Notes under the pieces: generated by a model
What the model was told of the DNA's origin: nothing
What the model saw: only the letters and a program-made list of their open reading frames with translations
Database searches by the model: none
Position numbers and translations under genes: made by a program
Shown: piece after piece, positions 7,736 through 16,916 of the stretch
Numbering within the stretch: the first letter of the stretch is position 1
Layout: each line of letters opens with the position of its first letter
Assembly (NCBI RefSeq): GCF_003355155.1
Contig: NZ_CP031320.1
Coordinates: 668,369 to 732,368 of the forward strand
From: Streptomyces armeniacus
GTDB lineage: Bacteria; Actinomycetota; Actinomycetes; Streptomycetales; Streptomycetaceae
DNA: 64,000 nt
Direction: 5' to 3'

Positions 7736-9024
7736 GGTCTGCCTCCAACGGGGGGAGCGGGCGAGAACTGGACCGGCAGCACCGCCATCCCCCGCAGGAA
7801 CGGGGACGGCCGCCGGGCGAGCGTCTGAGCGGGTACGGCGAGATCGAGGTCCGGCAGCCGGTCGAGCAGCACCTCGATGCCGCTCCGCGCGATGACCTCC
7901 GCGATCTCCTGCGCCTGGAACGGGCACTGGAACTCGCCGTGGCTGAACGAGAAGTGGGCGTTGTTGCCGTTGCGGAAGCCGTCCGCGGCGCCGTCCGCGA
8001 CATGCACCTGCGGGTCCATGTTGGCGCCGGCCAGGCCCAGCAGCAGCATGTCGCCGGCCCGTATCCGGCAGTCGGCCAGCGTGGTGTCGCGTGCGGCCCA
8101 GCGCCCGGCCAGGATCTGGGTGGGGGTGTCCTCCCACAGCACCTCGTTCATGGCCTGCGGGATGCTGTGCCTGCCGCCGCCGAGGGAGGCGGCGAACCGC
8201 TCGTCGGTGAGCATCAGCCGTACGGAGTTGCCGATCCAGTCGGCGGTCGGCAGATGGCCGGCGGCGGTGAGGGCCTGCAGGTCGAGCGCGTACTCCTCGT
8301 CGGTGAACGGCTCCGGGTGCGCCAGCATCCGGGACGCGACGTCGGCGCCGGGGGCGGCGTGCTTCTCGGCGACGAGGCGCCGCAGCCGTTCGGAGAAGTA
8401 GCGGAAGCCCTCCAGCGCGTCCGCGCCGCCGTCCGCGAGCGCAGTCATCGCGTCGATGAGGGGCGGCCCGTCGGCGTCCGGCAGCCCGACGATCCGGGCG
8501 AGCACCAGGACCGGCAGCGGCTTGGCGTACTCGGCGATGATGTCCGTCTCGCCCTTGTGGCAGAAGCCGTCGATGAGCTGGTCGGCCAGCTCCTCGGCGT
8601 GCTTGGCCAGTTCGAGGTGGCTCACGCCGTCCAGCGCGCTCTGCAGCATGGTCAGATGCCGCTGGTGCTCGGCGCCGACGGTGTAGTACACGGACGGCTG
8701 CCGCTGCCCGATCATCGGCAGCAGCGGCCAGTCCGGGGGCAGCTTCTCCCACTGGTTCCACAGCCCGGAGTCCCGCGGGAAGAGCACCGGGTCGGCGGTG
8801 ACCTGGTACATCTCGCGGTATCCGATCACCAGCCAGGCGGGTACGTCGCCCGGCAGCGTCACCGGCACCACCGGGCCGTGGTCGCGCCTCATCTCCCGGT
8901 ACAGCTGCGCGGGATCCGTGTGGAACCGGGGGCCGCTCAGCGGCACCGCGTCCCCCGTGGCGTGCGCCGGGCAACCGGCCGGCGGTGCCGGGCTCGCGCC
9001 GGCGGCTTCGGGTTGCGTCGTCAC
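7732..9024 (-). CDS. Cytochrome P450 lacking the ExxR arginine, CYP157-like
   Basis: A 430-aa P450-fold protein with strongly altered motifs. The K-helix reads E294-V-L-W297, so the normally invariant Arg is Trp. The haem loop is FSHGEFQCPF (360-369) with Cys367 kept but the usual Gly after Cys replaced by Phe. The I-helix reads AAGHLPT (254-260), without the acid-Thr pair. Streptomyces CYP157 members are the known group with this K-helix loss, and they are usually paired with a CYP154, as here. It may still bind haem; whether it turns over substrate or helps its partner is open. It is the first gene of the minus-strand operon. Confidence 0.88.
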   Translation of the reverse strand: MTTQPEAAGASPAPPAGCPAHATGDAVPLSGPRFHTDPAQLYREMRRDHGPVVPVTLPGDVPAWLVIGYREMYQVTADPVLFPRDSGLWNQWEKLPPDWPLLPMIGQRQPSVYYTVGAEHQRHLTMLQSALDGVSHLELAKHAEELADQLIDGFCHKGETDIIAEYAKPLPVLVLARIVGLPDADGPPLIDAMTALADGGADALEGFRYFSERLRRLVAEKHAAPGADVASRMLAHPEPFTDEEYALDLQALTAAGHLPTADWIGNSVRLMLTDERFAASLGGGRHSIPQAMNEVLWEDTPTQILAGRWAARDTTLADCRIRAGDMLLLGLAGANMDPQVHVADGAADGFRNGNNAHFSFSHGEFQCPFQAQEIAEVIARSGIEVLLDRLPDLDLAVPAQTLARRPSPFLRGMAVLPVQFSPAPPVGGRP

Positions 9025-9442
9025 GATGCGTCCTCCCGTTGGACGGGTAGCGTGAGCAGGAACTCGGTCATGGGGCCGGTGCGTACGCCACCGGCGGGGC
9101 GGCGGCCGCGCGGCCCGCTCCCGTACGGCGCTGTGGTCCTCGTGGTCAGGGAGGGGCGACGTGGTACACGGGATTTCTGCTCAACCGGTGAACACCATAG
9201 GGCAGTTGCCGGTCGCCTCGGTGGGTGATCCGGACAGATCCGTGCAGTTCCGGTCGCGCCGGGGCCGGTGGTCCGGGAGGAGCCAACTGCCTGTCCGGGC
9301 CCGGGAGTCGGGTGGTTCGCACGAGTGTCCAGCGGGAACGTTAAAGTCAAAAGGCGAACTAACCCGTGCCGTGGTACTGCAACTGCCGGGCGCAGGGCGT
9401 AGCGTGGACCGGCCCCGAGGCGGCCAGACGGAGAACGGGAAG
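9025..9442. other. Intergenic region between divergent P450 operon and XRE gene
   Basis: About 420 bp without a convincing gene. It must hold the promoter of the P450 pair and that of the XRE regulator. An AT-richer patch, ACGTTAAAGTCAAAAGGCGAACTAAC at about 9338-9363, in an otherwise GC-rich stretch is the best candidate promoter area for the plus-strand gene. Confidence 0.4.
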
Positions 9443-10366
9443 ATGCGGATCACACGGCTCACCGACGACGTGTCCGTCGCCATGCCCACCGACGCGCTGT
9501 CCACGGGACAGGCGGAGGGCCACGCGGTGGCCCGGCTGCTGCTGGGCGAGCGGCTGCGGCGGCTCCGGGAGGCGCAGTACATCACGCGCGCGGAAGCCGC
9601 GGAAGCCATCCGGCTCCAGCACACCCAGCTGACCCTGATGGAGCTCGGCCGCACCGGCTTCCGGTCCCGCGACGTGGCGGACCTGCTGACCGTCTACGGC
9701 GTCCGCGAGGCCGACGAGCGGGCCACCATGCTCGCGCTCGTCGAGCACACGAACGCGCCCGGCTGGTGGCACCCGTACGCCGACGTGGTGCCCCGCTGGC
9801 TGCGCACCTACCTCGGCCTGGAGCAGGCCGCCGGGGTCATCCGGAGCTACGAGGTGCAGTTCGTGCCCGGCCTCCTGCAGACCCGGGACTACGCACGCGC
9901 CGTGATCGCGCTGGGCCACGACAACGAGCCCGAGGGGCGCCTCCAGCGCCGCGTCGACCTGCGCATGCGCCGCCAGCGGATCCTCCGCCGGTCCAAGCCG
10001 CCGCACCTGTGGGCGGTCGTCGACGAAGCCGTGCTGTGCCGCCCCGTCGGCGGCCCGCGCGTGATGCGCGAGCAGCTGGAGCACCTCATCGCCGTCTGCG
10101 AGCTGCCGCACGTGACCATCCAGGTGCTGCCGTTCCGCGCCGGCGCGCACGCGGCGGGCGGCGGCCCCGTCAGCCTGCTCCGGGTGCCGCAGCCGGGGCT
10201 GCCCGACGTGGTCTATCTCGAGCAGCTGATCGGCGCGCACTATCCGGAGGACCCCGAGGACATCAAGCGGTACCGCCAGGTCATCGACCGCCTCGTCACG
10301 ACCGCCGAGCCTCCGGCCCGTACGCCCGAGCTGCTCCGCCGCATACTGGAACAGGGCTGGTCCTGA
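9443..10366 (+). CDS. XRE-family helix-turn-helix regulator with DUF5753
   Basis: A 307-aa protein. Residues about 30-85 hold an XRE HTH (LLLGERLRRLREAQYITRAE and ALRLQHTQLTLMELGR-like helices), and the remainder is the DUF5753 domain, recognised by YEVQFVPGLLQTRDYARAVI and the later LPFRAGAHAAGGGPVSLLR. In Streptomyces these proteins commonly sit next to a small DUF397 protein or, as here, a DUF574-type methyltransferase. ATG 9443 is chosen for GGAGAACGGGA just upstream; longer in-frame starts lack it. Target unknown. Confidence 0.88.
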   Translation: MRITRLTDDVSVAMPTDALSTGQAEGHAVARLLLGERLRRLREAQYITRAEAAEAIRLQHTQLTLMELGRTGFRSRDVADLLTVYGVREADERATMLALVEHTNAPGWWHPYADVVPRWLRTYLGLEQAAGVIRSYEVQFVPGLLQTRDYARAVIALGHDNEPEGRLQRRVDLRMRRQRILRRSKPPHLWAVVDEAVLCRPVGGPRVMREQLEHLIAVCELPHVTIQVLPFRAGAHAAGGGPVSLLRVPQPGLPDVVYLEQLIGAHYPEDPEDIKRYRQVIDRLVTTAEPPARTPELLRRILEQGWS

Positions 10367-10394
10367 AGCAGCACCACCGGCAGGGAGAGGTTCC

Positions 10395-11303
10395 ATGGCA
10401 GACACTTCCTCCGGCTCTCCGGAGCCTGAGCAGGGAGCCAGCGGTGGGCCGGGGCGGGGGCCGGAGCACGAAGGTCCCGAGCAGGGGCATACTGGTCATT
10501 CGGAACGTCCGGAGGAGCCGATGCCCAAGATCGACAGCAGCGTCCCGCACTCCGCCCGCATCTTCACGTACTGGCTGGGCGGCAAGGACCACTTCCCGGT
10601 GGACGAGGAAGCCGGTGAGCGGGTCCGCGAGATCTTCCCCGCGATCGTGGATCTCGCCCGGGTCGGCCGCTACTTTCTGGGGCGCGTCGTGCGCTATCTG
10701 GTGCAGGACGCCGGCGTCACGCAGTTCCTCGACGTCGGCACCGGCCTCCCCACGGTCGACAACACCCACGAGGTCGCCCAGCGCCTCGACCCCCGCTGCC
10801 GCGTCGTGTACGTGGACAACGACCCGCTGGTCCTCGCCCACGCCGAGGCCCTGCTGACCAGCACGCCCGAGGGCCGTACGCACTATCTGGAAGCGGACGT
10901 GCGCGACCCCGAGCGCATCCTGAGCGAGGCACGCGGGATCCTCGACTTCGACCAGCCCGTCGCCGTGTTCCTGATGGGCATCCTGGCCCACGTCGACGAC
11001 CTGACCGAGGCGCAGTCGATCGTCCGCCGCCTGATGGACGGCCTGCCCGCGGGCAGCTACCTGTCGGTCCGGGACGGCGCCGACACCGACCCGGCGTATC
11101 TGGCGGCGATAGAGGGCTACAACGCGAGCGGCGCCGTGCCGTACCGGCTGCGCAGCCCCGAGGAGATCGCCCGCTTCTTCGAGGGCCTGGAGCTGGTCGA
11201 GCCCGGCGTCGTGCCGTGCCCGCAGTGGCGCCCGGAGGCCGAGGATCCGTTCGCCAGCCCGGACGACGTGGCGCTCTACGGCGGCCTGGCCCGCAAGCGG
11301 TAG
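10395..11303 (+). CDS. SAM-dependent methyltransferase, DUF574 family
   Basis: A 302-aa protein with a SAM-binding Rossmann fold. Motif I is FLDVGTGLPT near 112-121, the acidic loop VVYVDNDPLVLAHAEALL follows near 138-155, and YLEADVRDP is motif III. The family signature at the N-terminus, SVPHSARIFTYWLGGKDHFP, is the strongest identifier. ATG 10395 has GGGAGAGG 6 bp upstream; the first 40 residues are a low-complexity Gly/Pro/Glu tail, so ATG 10521 is an alternative start. It lies 28 bp after the XRE gene and is probably co-transcribed. Substrate unknown. Confidence 0.88.
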   Translation: MADTSSGSPEPEQGASGGPGRGPEHEGPEQGHTGHSERPEEPMPKIDSSVPHSARIFTYWLGGKDHFPVDEEAGERVREIFPAIVDLARVGRYFLGRVVRYLVQDAGVTQFLDVGTGLPTVDNTHEVAQRLDPRCRVVYVDNDPLVLAHAEALLTSTPEGRTHYLEADVRDPERILSEARGILDFDQPVAVFLMGILAHVDDLTEAQSIVRRLMDGLPAGSYLSVRDGADTDPAYLAAIEGYNASGAVPYRLRSPEEIARFFEGLELVEPGVVPCPQWRPEAEDPFASPDDVALYGGLARKR

Positions 11304-11386
11304 CGACGGCGGCGCGGCCCCACAACCCAGCCCGTCCGGCGTTCTGCGACGGCGGCGCGGTCCCACAACCCGGCCCGTCCGGCGTT
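11304..11386. repeat. Two tandem copies of a 40-bp unit, period 43
   Basis: The 40-bp segment at 11304-11343 recurs at 11347-11386 with two differences; each copy ends with the GCCCGTCCGGCGTT element also found elsewhere in the window. Confidence 0.75.
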
Positions 11387-11533
11387 TGAGGACGGACGGT
11401 GGGGGCCGCCGGGCAGAGGCGCATCGGGCCTCCTGAGCCGTGGGCGGCCGCGCGTGCGTCGTGGCCGAGGGCCGTCCTCAATCGCCGGACGGGCTTGATG
11501 TGGCGGAGGACCGTTCTCGAACGCCGGACGCGG
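11373..11533. repeat. Dispersed hairpin repeat, one forward and two inverted copies
   Basis: GCCCGTCCGGCGTTTGAGGA with flanking CGG (11373-11395) is followed by inverted copies at 11472-11494 and 11511-11533 (the last diverged). Each copy can fold on its own through CCGTCC/GGACGG, and forward and inverted copies can pair over about 80 bp. The same element occurs at 39530-39653 and 59379-59540. No gene is seen in 11304-11667 apart from these repeats and presumably the promoter of the next gene. Confidence 0.8.
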
Positions 11534-11667
11534 GTGGTTCCGCGCGTAAACGAAAGGCGAGGAGTGCGTCGAGACGTACGCACAGATTTCCGCGGGGTGT
11601 TGACGATTCCGTCCGGTGGGGATGAGGTAACTGCGCGCCACATCCCCCCACACACGAAGGACGCTCC

Positions 11668-12666
11668 ATGAATCGCAGCTCCAACTCGCCCGCCCCGCGG
11701 GCCGGCCGCCGAACGAAGCGGCTGCTGACCGCACTTGCCGTGCTGGCACCGCTGGTGGCCGTCACCGCGGTGCAGTCCACCGCGCAGGCCGAGGACGCGC
11801 CGCGCGCGAAGGAGGACACGTCGCCGTTCACCGGGCTGCCCGCCGAGCCGGCGCCCGTAATGGCGGTGAAGGTCGACAACGTCAAGGCCGCCCGCCCGCA
11901 CACCGCGCTGGAAGAGGCCGACATCGTCTTCGTCGAGAAGGTCGAGGGCGGCCTCAGCCGGCTCATAGGCGTGTACGCGAGCCAGCAGCCCGAGCAGATA
12001 GGCCCGGTGCGCAGCGCACGCGAGTACAACGTGGAGCAGCTGCGCATGTTCGACCGCCCCGCCCTCGCGTACTCGGGCGCGCAGAAGGGCGTCGACGACC
12101 TCATCCAGAAGTCGCCGATCTACGGTCTCTCCAACGACAACTTCCCCGAGGCGTACTTCCGCGACGAGAGCCGCGAGGCCCCGCACAACCTCTTCGTGCA
12201 CCCCGACAAGATCCTCGCGGGCGCCCCCGAGGCCAGCAAGAGCAGCGACATCGGCTTCCGCTTCGGCGACGAGGCGCCGGAGGGCGGCGAGCCGATGGAG
12301 GAGCGCACCGTGAAGTACCCGGCGGCCGAGACCACGTTCAACTGGTCGAAGGAGGAGGACCGCTGGCTCGCCTCGTTCGACGGCGAACCGGCCATGAGCA
12401 CTGACGGCGAGCAGCTCGGCGGCAAGACGATCGTGGTGCAGGAGGCGGACATGCCGCCGTCCGACTTCCAGGACCCCACGAACACCACCCCGTACATCGA
12501 GACCGTCGACAAGGGCGTGGCCACCGTCCTGCGCGACGGCAAGGCGTACAAGACGACGTGGGAGCGCACCAGCGCCGAGGGCGACACCACGTACACGCTG
12601 CCGAACGGCGAGCGCATGCCGTTCGACCGCGGCCAGGTGTGGGTGGTGTACGAGGAGCGGAAGTAG
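11668..12666 (+). CDS. Secreted DUF3048-domain protein (YerB-like)
   Basis: A 332-aa exported protein. The N-terminus has a twin basic region followed by a hydrophobic core, LLTALAVLAPLVAVTAV, and an AQAED cleavage-like site near 36. The body matches DUF3048: APVMAVKVDNVKAARPHTAL, ADIVFVEKVEGGLSRLIGVY and the later IGPVRSAREYNVEQL. Function of the family is not established; it is often linked to the cell envelope. ATG 11668 has GAAGGACG upstream. It converges with the metallophosphatase, with a long hairpin between the two. Confidence 0.85.
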   Translation: MNRSSNSPAPRAGRRTKRLLTALAVLAPLVAVTAVQSTAQAEDAPRAKEDTSPFTGLPAEPAPVMAVKVDNVKAARPHTALEEADIVFVEKVEGGLSRLIGVYASQQPEQIGPVRSAREYNVEQLRMFDRPALAYSGAQKGVDDLIQKSPIYGLSNDNFPEAYFRDESREAPHNLFVHPDKILAGAPEASKSSDIGFRFGDEAPEGGEPMEERTVKYPAAETTFNWSKEEDRWLASFDGEPAMSTDGEQLGGKTIVVQEADMPPSDFQDPTNTTPYIETVDKGVATVLRDGKAYKTTWERTSAEGDTTYTLPNGERMPFDRGQVWVVYEERK

Positions 12667-12700
12667 CCGCGGCGCCCTGACACGGCCTCCCGGCATACGG

Positions 12701-12739
12701 CGGCCCCGGACCGTACGTGCTGCGTACGGGCCGGGGCCG
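12701..12739. terminator. 17-bp-stem bidirectional terminator
   Basis: Arms at 12701-12717 and 12723-12739 pair with a single mismatch around a TGCTG loop, between convergent genes. Confidence 0.75.
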
Positions 12740-12779
12740 TGTGCCGGGCGTCGGCCGGAGGTCCGGCCGGAGTGCCGGT

Positions 12780-14591
12780 TCAGCGGAACGTGATGCGCTC
12801 CGCCTTCGGCGCTGCCAGCGGGTTGTCCTTCGACGTGTGCTTGCGGAGGTACTCCGTGAACGCCGACAGGTCCGTCGTCCCGGTCTCCCGGTCGGTGCCC
12901 TTCTTGAATGTCGCGAAGCCGTTGCCGCCGTCCGCGAGGAACGAGTTCACGGTGACGCGGTAGCGCTCCGTCGCCGTCACCGGCTTCCCGTTGACCCGCA
13001 CCGTGTCCTCCAGCAGCCGCTCCGCGCCCTGCCGCGACATGTCGGCGGAGTAGCGCAGCGCGGACGACAGCTGCAGGAAGATCGGCTCAGCCGCGTTCTC
13101 CCCGGAGAACTGCTCGCGCAGCACCTGCACCAGCTGGTCGCCGGTGAGGGTCATCGTGACCAGCAGGTTGTCGAACGGCTGGACCTGGAAGGCCTCGCCG
13201 TACGTCACCACGCCGTCGCCCTCCTTGCCCTGCGCCTTGTACGTCAGGTCGGCGCGCATGCCGCCGGTATTGAGGAACGCGAGCTGGGCGCCGGCCCCGT
13301 TCGTGGCCTCCACCTGTGTGTCGGTGATCAGGTCGCCGAGCGGGGTCTCGGGCTCCTTCGAACCGCGTCCGGGCAGATCGGCCTCGATGTGCCCGACCGC
13401 CTCGTCCGACAGCTCCGCGGAACGCGCCCGCCAGCGCTCGACGACCTCGTTGACGGCCTGCTGCCGGGGCGTGGCCGTCGGCACCAGGTGGTTCCGCGCG
13501 GTGACCGAGGACCGTACGACGTCCCGCGTCTCCGGGTCGAGCACGAACCGCAGGTCCGTGAACGCGCGCCCGAACGACGCCGCCTGCGTGACCGGCCGCG
13601 GGTTGCCCGCCGGGTCGTCCACGGTGCAGGTGTACGGCTCGTGCGAGTGGCCGCTGAGGATCACGTCCACCTTCGGCGAGACGCGCTGCCCGATCTGCTT
13701 GATCGGCCCGCTGAGCGCGGAGGCCGGGCCGGCCGCGTCGCAGTCGGCGTCGTACGCCTTCCCGGCCCGCGTACCGCCCTCGTGCACCATCGCCACGATG
13801 GCCTTGACGCCCTTGCCGTCCAGCTCCTCGGCGTACCGGTCGATGGTCCGCCGCTCGTCCGCGAACTCCAGCCCGCGTACGCCCGCGGCGCTCACCGCCG
13901 ACGGGGTGTGCTGGGTCGTCAGCCCGATGAAGCCGACGCGCTCGCCGTTCGGCAGGCGCTTGATCCAGTACGGCGGGAGGATCGGCTCCTTGCCGCCCTC
14001 GCGGGTGACGTTCGCGGCGAGGTACGGGAAGTCGGCGCCGTCGTACGGCTGGTCGGGATCCGCGCAGCCCTCCTTGGGGTGGCAGCCGCCGTCGGTCATG
14101 CGGAGCAGTTCGCCGCTGCCCTCGTCGAACTCGTGGTTTCCGACGGAGGACACATCCAGGCCCAGCGTCTCCAGCGCGTCGACGGTCGGCTCGTCGTGGA
14201 ACGCGGCGGAGAGCAGCGGGCTGCCGCCGATCATGTCGCCCACGCCGACGGTCACGCTGTCGCTCTGACCCTCGCGCGCCCGGTCCAGCAGCGTCGCCAG
14301 CTGCGGCACACCGCCCGCCTGGACGCTGCTGACCTGCCCGTCGCCGTTCTGCTTGGCGAGCGCGCCGGCCGCGCCGCTCACCGGGTCGAGGTTGCCGTGC
14401 AGGTCGTTGAGGGCGAGCAGCTGCACGGGCAGCGGCCGCGGGGCGGCTGTCGCGGGCGGGCTGCTGGAGGCCGACGTCGCGGTGACGGTGATGACGATGG
14501 AGAGGGTCGCGCCGAGCGCGGCGGCGAGGCGCCGTACGGGCTTACCGGGCGGTGGCTGTGCGGGCCGGGCGGACTGGGGGGTTCTTCGCAT
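12780..14591 (-). CDS. Secreted metallophosphatase / 5'-nucleotidase
   Basis: A 603-aa protein of the UshA/5'-nucleotidase superfamily. After a signal peptide (RRLAAALGATLSIVITVTAT, then Ala-rich cleavage region near 45) the calcineurin-like domain carries LLALNDLHGNLDP, VGDMIGGSPL, SVGNHEFDEG and LSGHSHEPYTC, which supply the two-metal ligands. The C-terminal 5'-nucleotidase domain (about 360-600) contains FLNTGGMRADL and the substrate stack region NSFLADGGNGFATFK. It should release phosphate from extracellular nucleotides. ATG 14591 has a GGAACGGGA upstream; the frame is open to 14690 without support. Confidence 0.9.
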   Translation of the reverse strand: MRRTPQSARPAQPPPGKPVRRLAAALGATLSIVITVTATSASSSPPATAAPRPLPVQLLALNDLHGNLDPVSGAAGALAKQNGDGQVSSVQAGGVPQLATLLDRAREGQSDSVTVGVGDMIGGSPLLSAAFHDEPTVDALETLGLDVSSVGNHEFDEGSGELLRMTDGGCHPKEGCADPDQPYDGADFPYLAANVTREGGKEPILPPYWIKRLPNGERVGFIGLTTQHTPSAVSAAGVRGLEFADERRTIDRYAEELDGKGVKAIVAMVHEGGTRAGKAYDADCDAAGPASALSGPIKQIGQRVSPKVDVILSGHSHEPYTCTVDDPAGNPRPVTQAASFGRAFTDLRFVLDPETRDVVRSSVTARNHLVPTATPRQQAVNEVVERWRARSAELSDEAVGHIEADLPGRGSKEPETPLGDLITDTQVEATNGAGAQLAFLNTGGMRADLTYKAQGKEGDGVVTYGEAFQVQPFDNLLVTMTLTGDQLVQVLREQFSGENAAEPIFLQLSSALRYSADMSRQGAERLLEDTVRVNGKPVTATERYRVTVNSFLADGGNGFATFKKGTDRETGTTDLSAFTEYLRKHTSKDNPLAAPKAERITFR

Positions 14592-14629
14592 GAGAGATCC
14601 CGTTCCTGCTGCGGAGATGTAGATGATCT

Positions 14630-14644
14630 CGATGTACAACATCG
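14630..14644. promoter_or_regulatory. 15-bp palindrome upstream of the metallophosphatase
   Basis: CGATGTACAACATCG has perfect 6-bp arms around ACA, 38 bp upstream of the start at 14591. It may be an operator; it does not look like a direct-repeat Pho box. Confidence 0.35.
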
Positions 14645-14767
14645 GGATCGCCGACTCTCCGCGGGAGCGGATACGGGCACAGGAGTCCACCGAAACGGCC
14701 CATGCGGGGGTAGGCCTGACAGCGGCTCAGGTCCGGCCCGGCACGGCTGTCCTGCCCGGCCGCCCTG

Positions 14768-15994
14768 CTAGCCCGCCGCAGGCGTGAAGCGCACCGGCAG
14801 CGACGTCAGCCCGCGCGTGAACACGCCCTCCTGCGCCAGCACGCAGTCCTCCCGCAGGGCCAGCCCCGGCATGGCGTCCAGCAGCTGGTTGACCCCGACC
14901 TCGACCTCCGTCTTGGCCAGCAGCGCGCCCACGCAGAAGTGCCGCCCCAGCGCGAACGCCAGGTGGTCGGCCGCCGCGGTGAACGCCGAACGGGTCGGCA
15001 GATCCGTACGGAAGATGTCGAACCGGTCCGGGTCCGCGAAGCGGTCGACGTCCCGGTTGGCCGCCCCGATCAGGCAGTTGACGGTCGAGCCCGCCGGGAT
15101 CACGCCGCCGGACAGCTCGACGTCCTCGGCGGTCTCCCGCATGATCATCTGGACCGGCGGCGTGAAGCGCAGCGTCTCGGCCAGCGCCTGCGCGATCAGC
15201 CCGCGGTCCGCCCGTACGGCCGCCAGCTGCTCCGGGTGCGCCAGCAGGTTCCCGACGAGGCCCGAGATCGCCTTGTCCGTGGTCTCGCCGCCGGCCGCGA
15301 ACAGGATGCTGATGAACGCCTTGATGTCCTCGTCGCTCATCCGCGTCCCGTCGATCTCGGCGGTGCAGAGGACGGAGAGCAGGTCGTCGCCGGGGTGCCG
15401 GCGGCGGTCCTGGATGACGGGGATCATGTACGCCGCGAGCTCGTCCCTCGTACGGTGGCCGGCCGCGGTGACCTCGGGGTCCTGGGCGAGGTTGCCGAAG
15501 TAGGCGACGATCGCCGTGTACCAGGCGTGGAACCGGGGGTGCTCGGCCTTGTCCAGGCCGAGCATGTCCACGATCACGTTGATCGGGAAGTGCGTGGCGA
15601 AGTCCTGCACCAGTTCGGCCGTGCCCGTACGGGCCGCGGTGATCGGCGCGATCAGCTCGCGCGCGTTCTCCTCGATCACCGGGAGGAACTTCTCCTCCAG
15701 CATCCGCCCCCGGAACGCGGGCGCCACCAGCGCCCTCCGTACGGCGTGCTCCCGGCCGCTCATCTGCACCAGGGTGCGCCCGTGCACGGGCTCCAGCTGC
15801 CACTCGTAGTTCCGGGTGGTGAACACCTCGTCGCGGAAGGCGCGTTGGACATCCGCGTAGCGGGAGATGAGGTAGCTGCCCGTCGCCTCGTGCCAGAGCA
15901 GCGGGAACGACTCCCGCAGCGCGGCGTACGAGGGGTACGGATCGGCGGCGAACTCCGGGGAGAGGATGTCGGGCGCTTCACGGACCATTGGCAT
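14768..15994 (-). CDS. Cytochrome P450
   Basis: A 408-aa P450 with intact motifs: I-helix AGGETT (234-239), ExxR as E273-T-L-R276 and haem loop FALGRHFCVG (347-356; Cys354). The N-terminal part contains SGREHAVRRALVAPAFRGR, a usual C-helix H-x-x-x-R feature (REHAVRR). ATG 15994 has GGGGGATG upstream; ATG 15988 is a near alternative. No ferredoxin or reductase gene is adjacent, so it depends on partners elsewhere. I cannot place it in a CYP family with confidence. Confidence 0.88.
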   Translation of the reverse strand: MPMVREAPDILSPEFAADPYPSYAALRESFPLLWHEATGSYLISRYADVQRAFRDEVFTTRNYEWQLEPVHGRTLVQMSGREHAVRRALVAPAFRGRMLEEKFLPVIEENARELIAPITAARTGTAELVQDFATHFPINVIVDMLGLDKAEHPRFHAWYTAIVAYFGNLAQDPEVTAAGHRTRDELAAYMIPVIQDRRRHPGDDLLSVLCTAEIDGTRMSDEDIKAFISILFAAGGETTDKAISGLVGNLLAHPEQLAAVRADRGLIAQALAETLRFTPPVQMIMRETAEDVELSGGVIPAGSTVNCLIGAANRDVDRFADPDRFDIFRTDLPTRSAFTAAADHLAFALGRHFCVGALLAKTEVEVGVNQLLDAMPGLALREDCVLAQEGVFTRGLTSLPVRFTPAAG

Positions 15995-16204
15995 GACATC
16001 CCCCGACTCGCACGGTGTGCGGGTGAGCAGTGGCGGGTGGGCAGTGACCGGTGACCTGGTGCACGTTAAGCCCGCTTTTGCCCCTGGTCCATACGCGCTT
16101 CACCACCCGCCGGAGCACGCGGGGGCGCCCGGTCGCAGAAGCGGGAGCGCGGGCGTGCGGAGGCGCCCGCGGCCCTGCGACTGCGACCGTCGACCGTCCG
16201 TTGC

Positions 16205-16804
16205 TCAACTCCCCCGCTTCCTGGTGTACGTGAGGAACACCCCGCCGGTCTCCATGGGCACGCACTCGGCCAGCGCGTACGCCGCCGGCTCGAACGCTGC
16301 CGACGCCCCGAACAGCGGCGTCCCGGAACCGACGGTGACCGGCGCCAGCTTGACGATCAGCTCGTCGATCTCCCCGTACAGCGAGGCGGCCAGCCCGCCG
16401 CCGCCCAGCAGCCAGATCCCCTTGCCGTCCTCCTCCTTCAACTCCCGTACCCGCGCCACGGGATCGCCGCCGACCAGCTCCACCGCCGGGTCGGGGCTCT
16501 CGGCCAGCGTCCGTGAGAACACCAGGTGCCGCAGATGCGGATACGCGTCGGTGACCCCCATGTCCAGCCCGACCTGGTAGCTGCGGCGGCCCTCCAGAAC
16601 CGTGTCGAAACGCGTGCCCTCCGCGGTGACACCGAGCGCCGCGCGCGCGGGGGCCGGAAGGATCTCCGGGTACGTGGCGGACAGATGCGCGACGTAGTCC
16701 TCGGCGATGGGCCAGAAGCCGCCGGGGCCGGTGGGGTCGCCACCGTCCGGTGCGGCGATGAAACCGTCGATGGTGCTTCCGACGCAGTAGGTGAGCTTTC
16801 GCAT
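16205..16804 (-). CDS. Dihydrofolate-reductase-like (RibD C-terminal) protein
   Basis: A 199-aa NADPH-reductase-fold protein. MRKLTYCVGSTIDGFIA is the typical first strand of the RibD_C/DHFR-like family in actinobacteria, and HLVFSRTL and GKGIWLLGGGGLAASLYGEI mark the nucleotide-binding strands. ATG 16804 has GAGAGGGG 6 bp upstream; the frame extends to 17050 without an RBS. It is divergent from the TetR gene at 16917, which probably represses it through the palindrome between them. True substrate is unknown; these proteins rarely act in folate metabolism. Confidence 0.85.
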   Translation of the reverse strand: MRKLTYCVGSTIDGFIAAPDGGDPTGPGGFWPIAEDYVAHLSATYPEILPAPARAALGVTAEGTRFDTVLEGRRSYQVGLDMGVTDAYPHLRHLVFSRTLAESPDPAVELVGGDPVARVRELKEEDGKGIWLLGGGGLAASLYGEIDELIVKLAPVTVGSGTPLFGASAAFEPAAYALAECVPMETGGVFLTYTRKRGS

Positions 16805-16873
16805 GTGTGCCCCTCTCGTGGTGTGCGCGCACGGCACGCGATGTACTCTGGTTGAAGTGGTTTGAACATAGTG

Positions 16874-16885
16874 CTGCAATTGCAG
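16874..16885. promoter_or_regulatory. Operator candidate between reductase and TetR gene
   Basis: CTGCAATTGCAG is a perfect 12-bp palindrome in the 112-bp divergent intergenic region, which also holds GTTGAAGTGGTTTGAAC at about 16850-16866 (two TTGAA-type half-sites). Confidence 0.5.
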
Positions 16886-16916
16886 TGGTGTCAACGACGT
16901 TTTCCTGGAGAGACCC

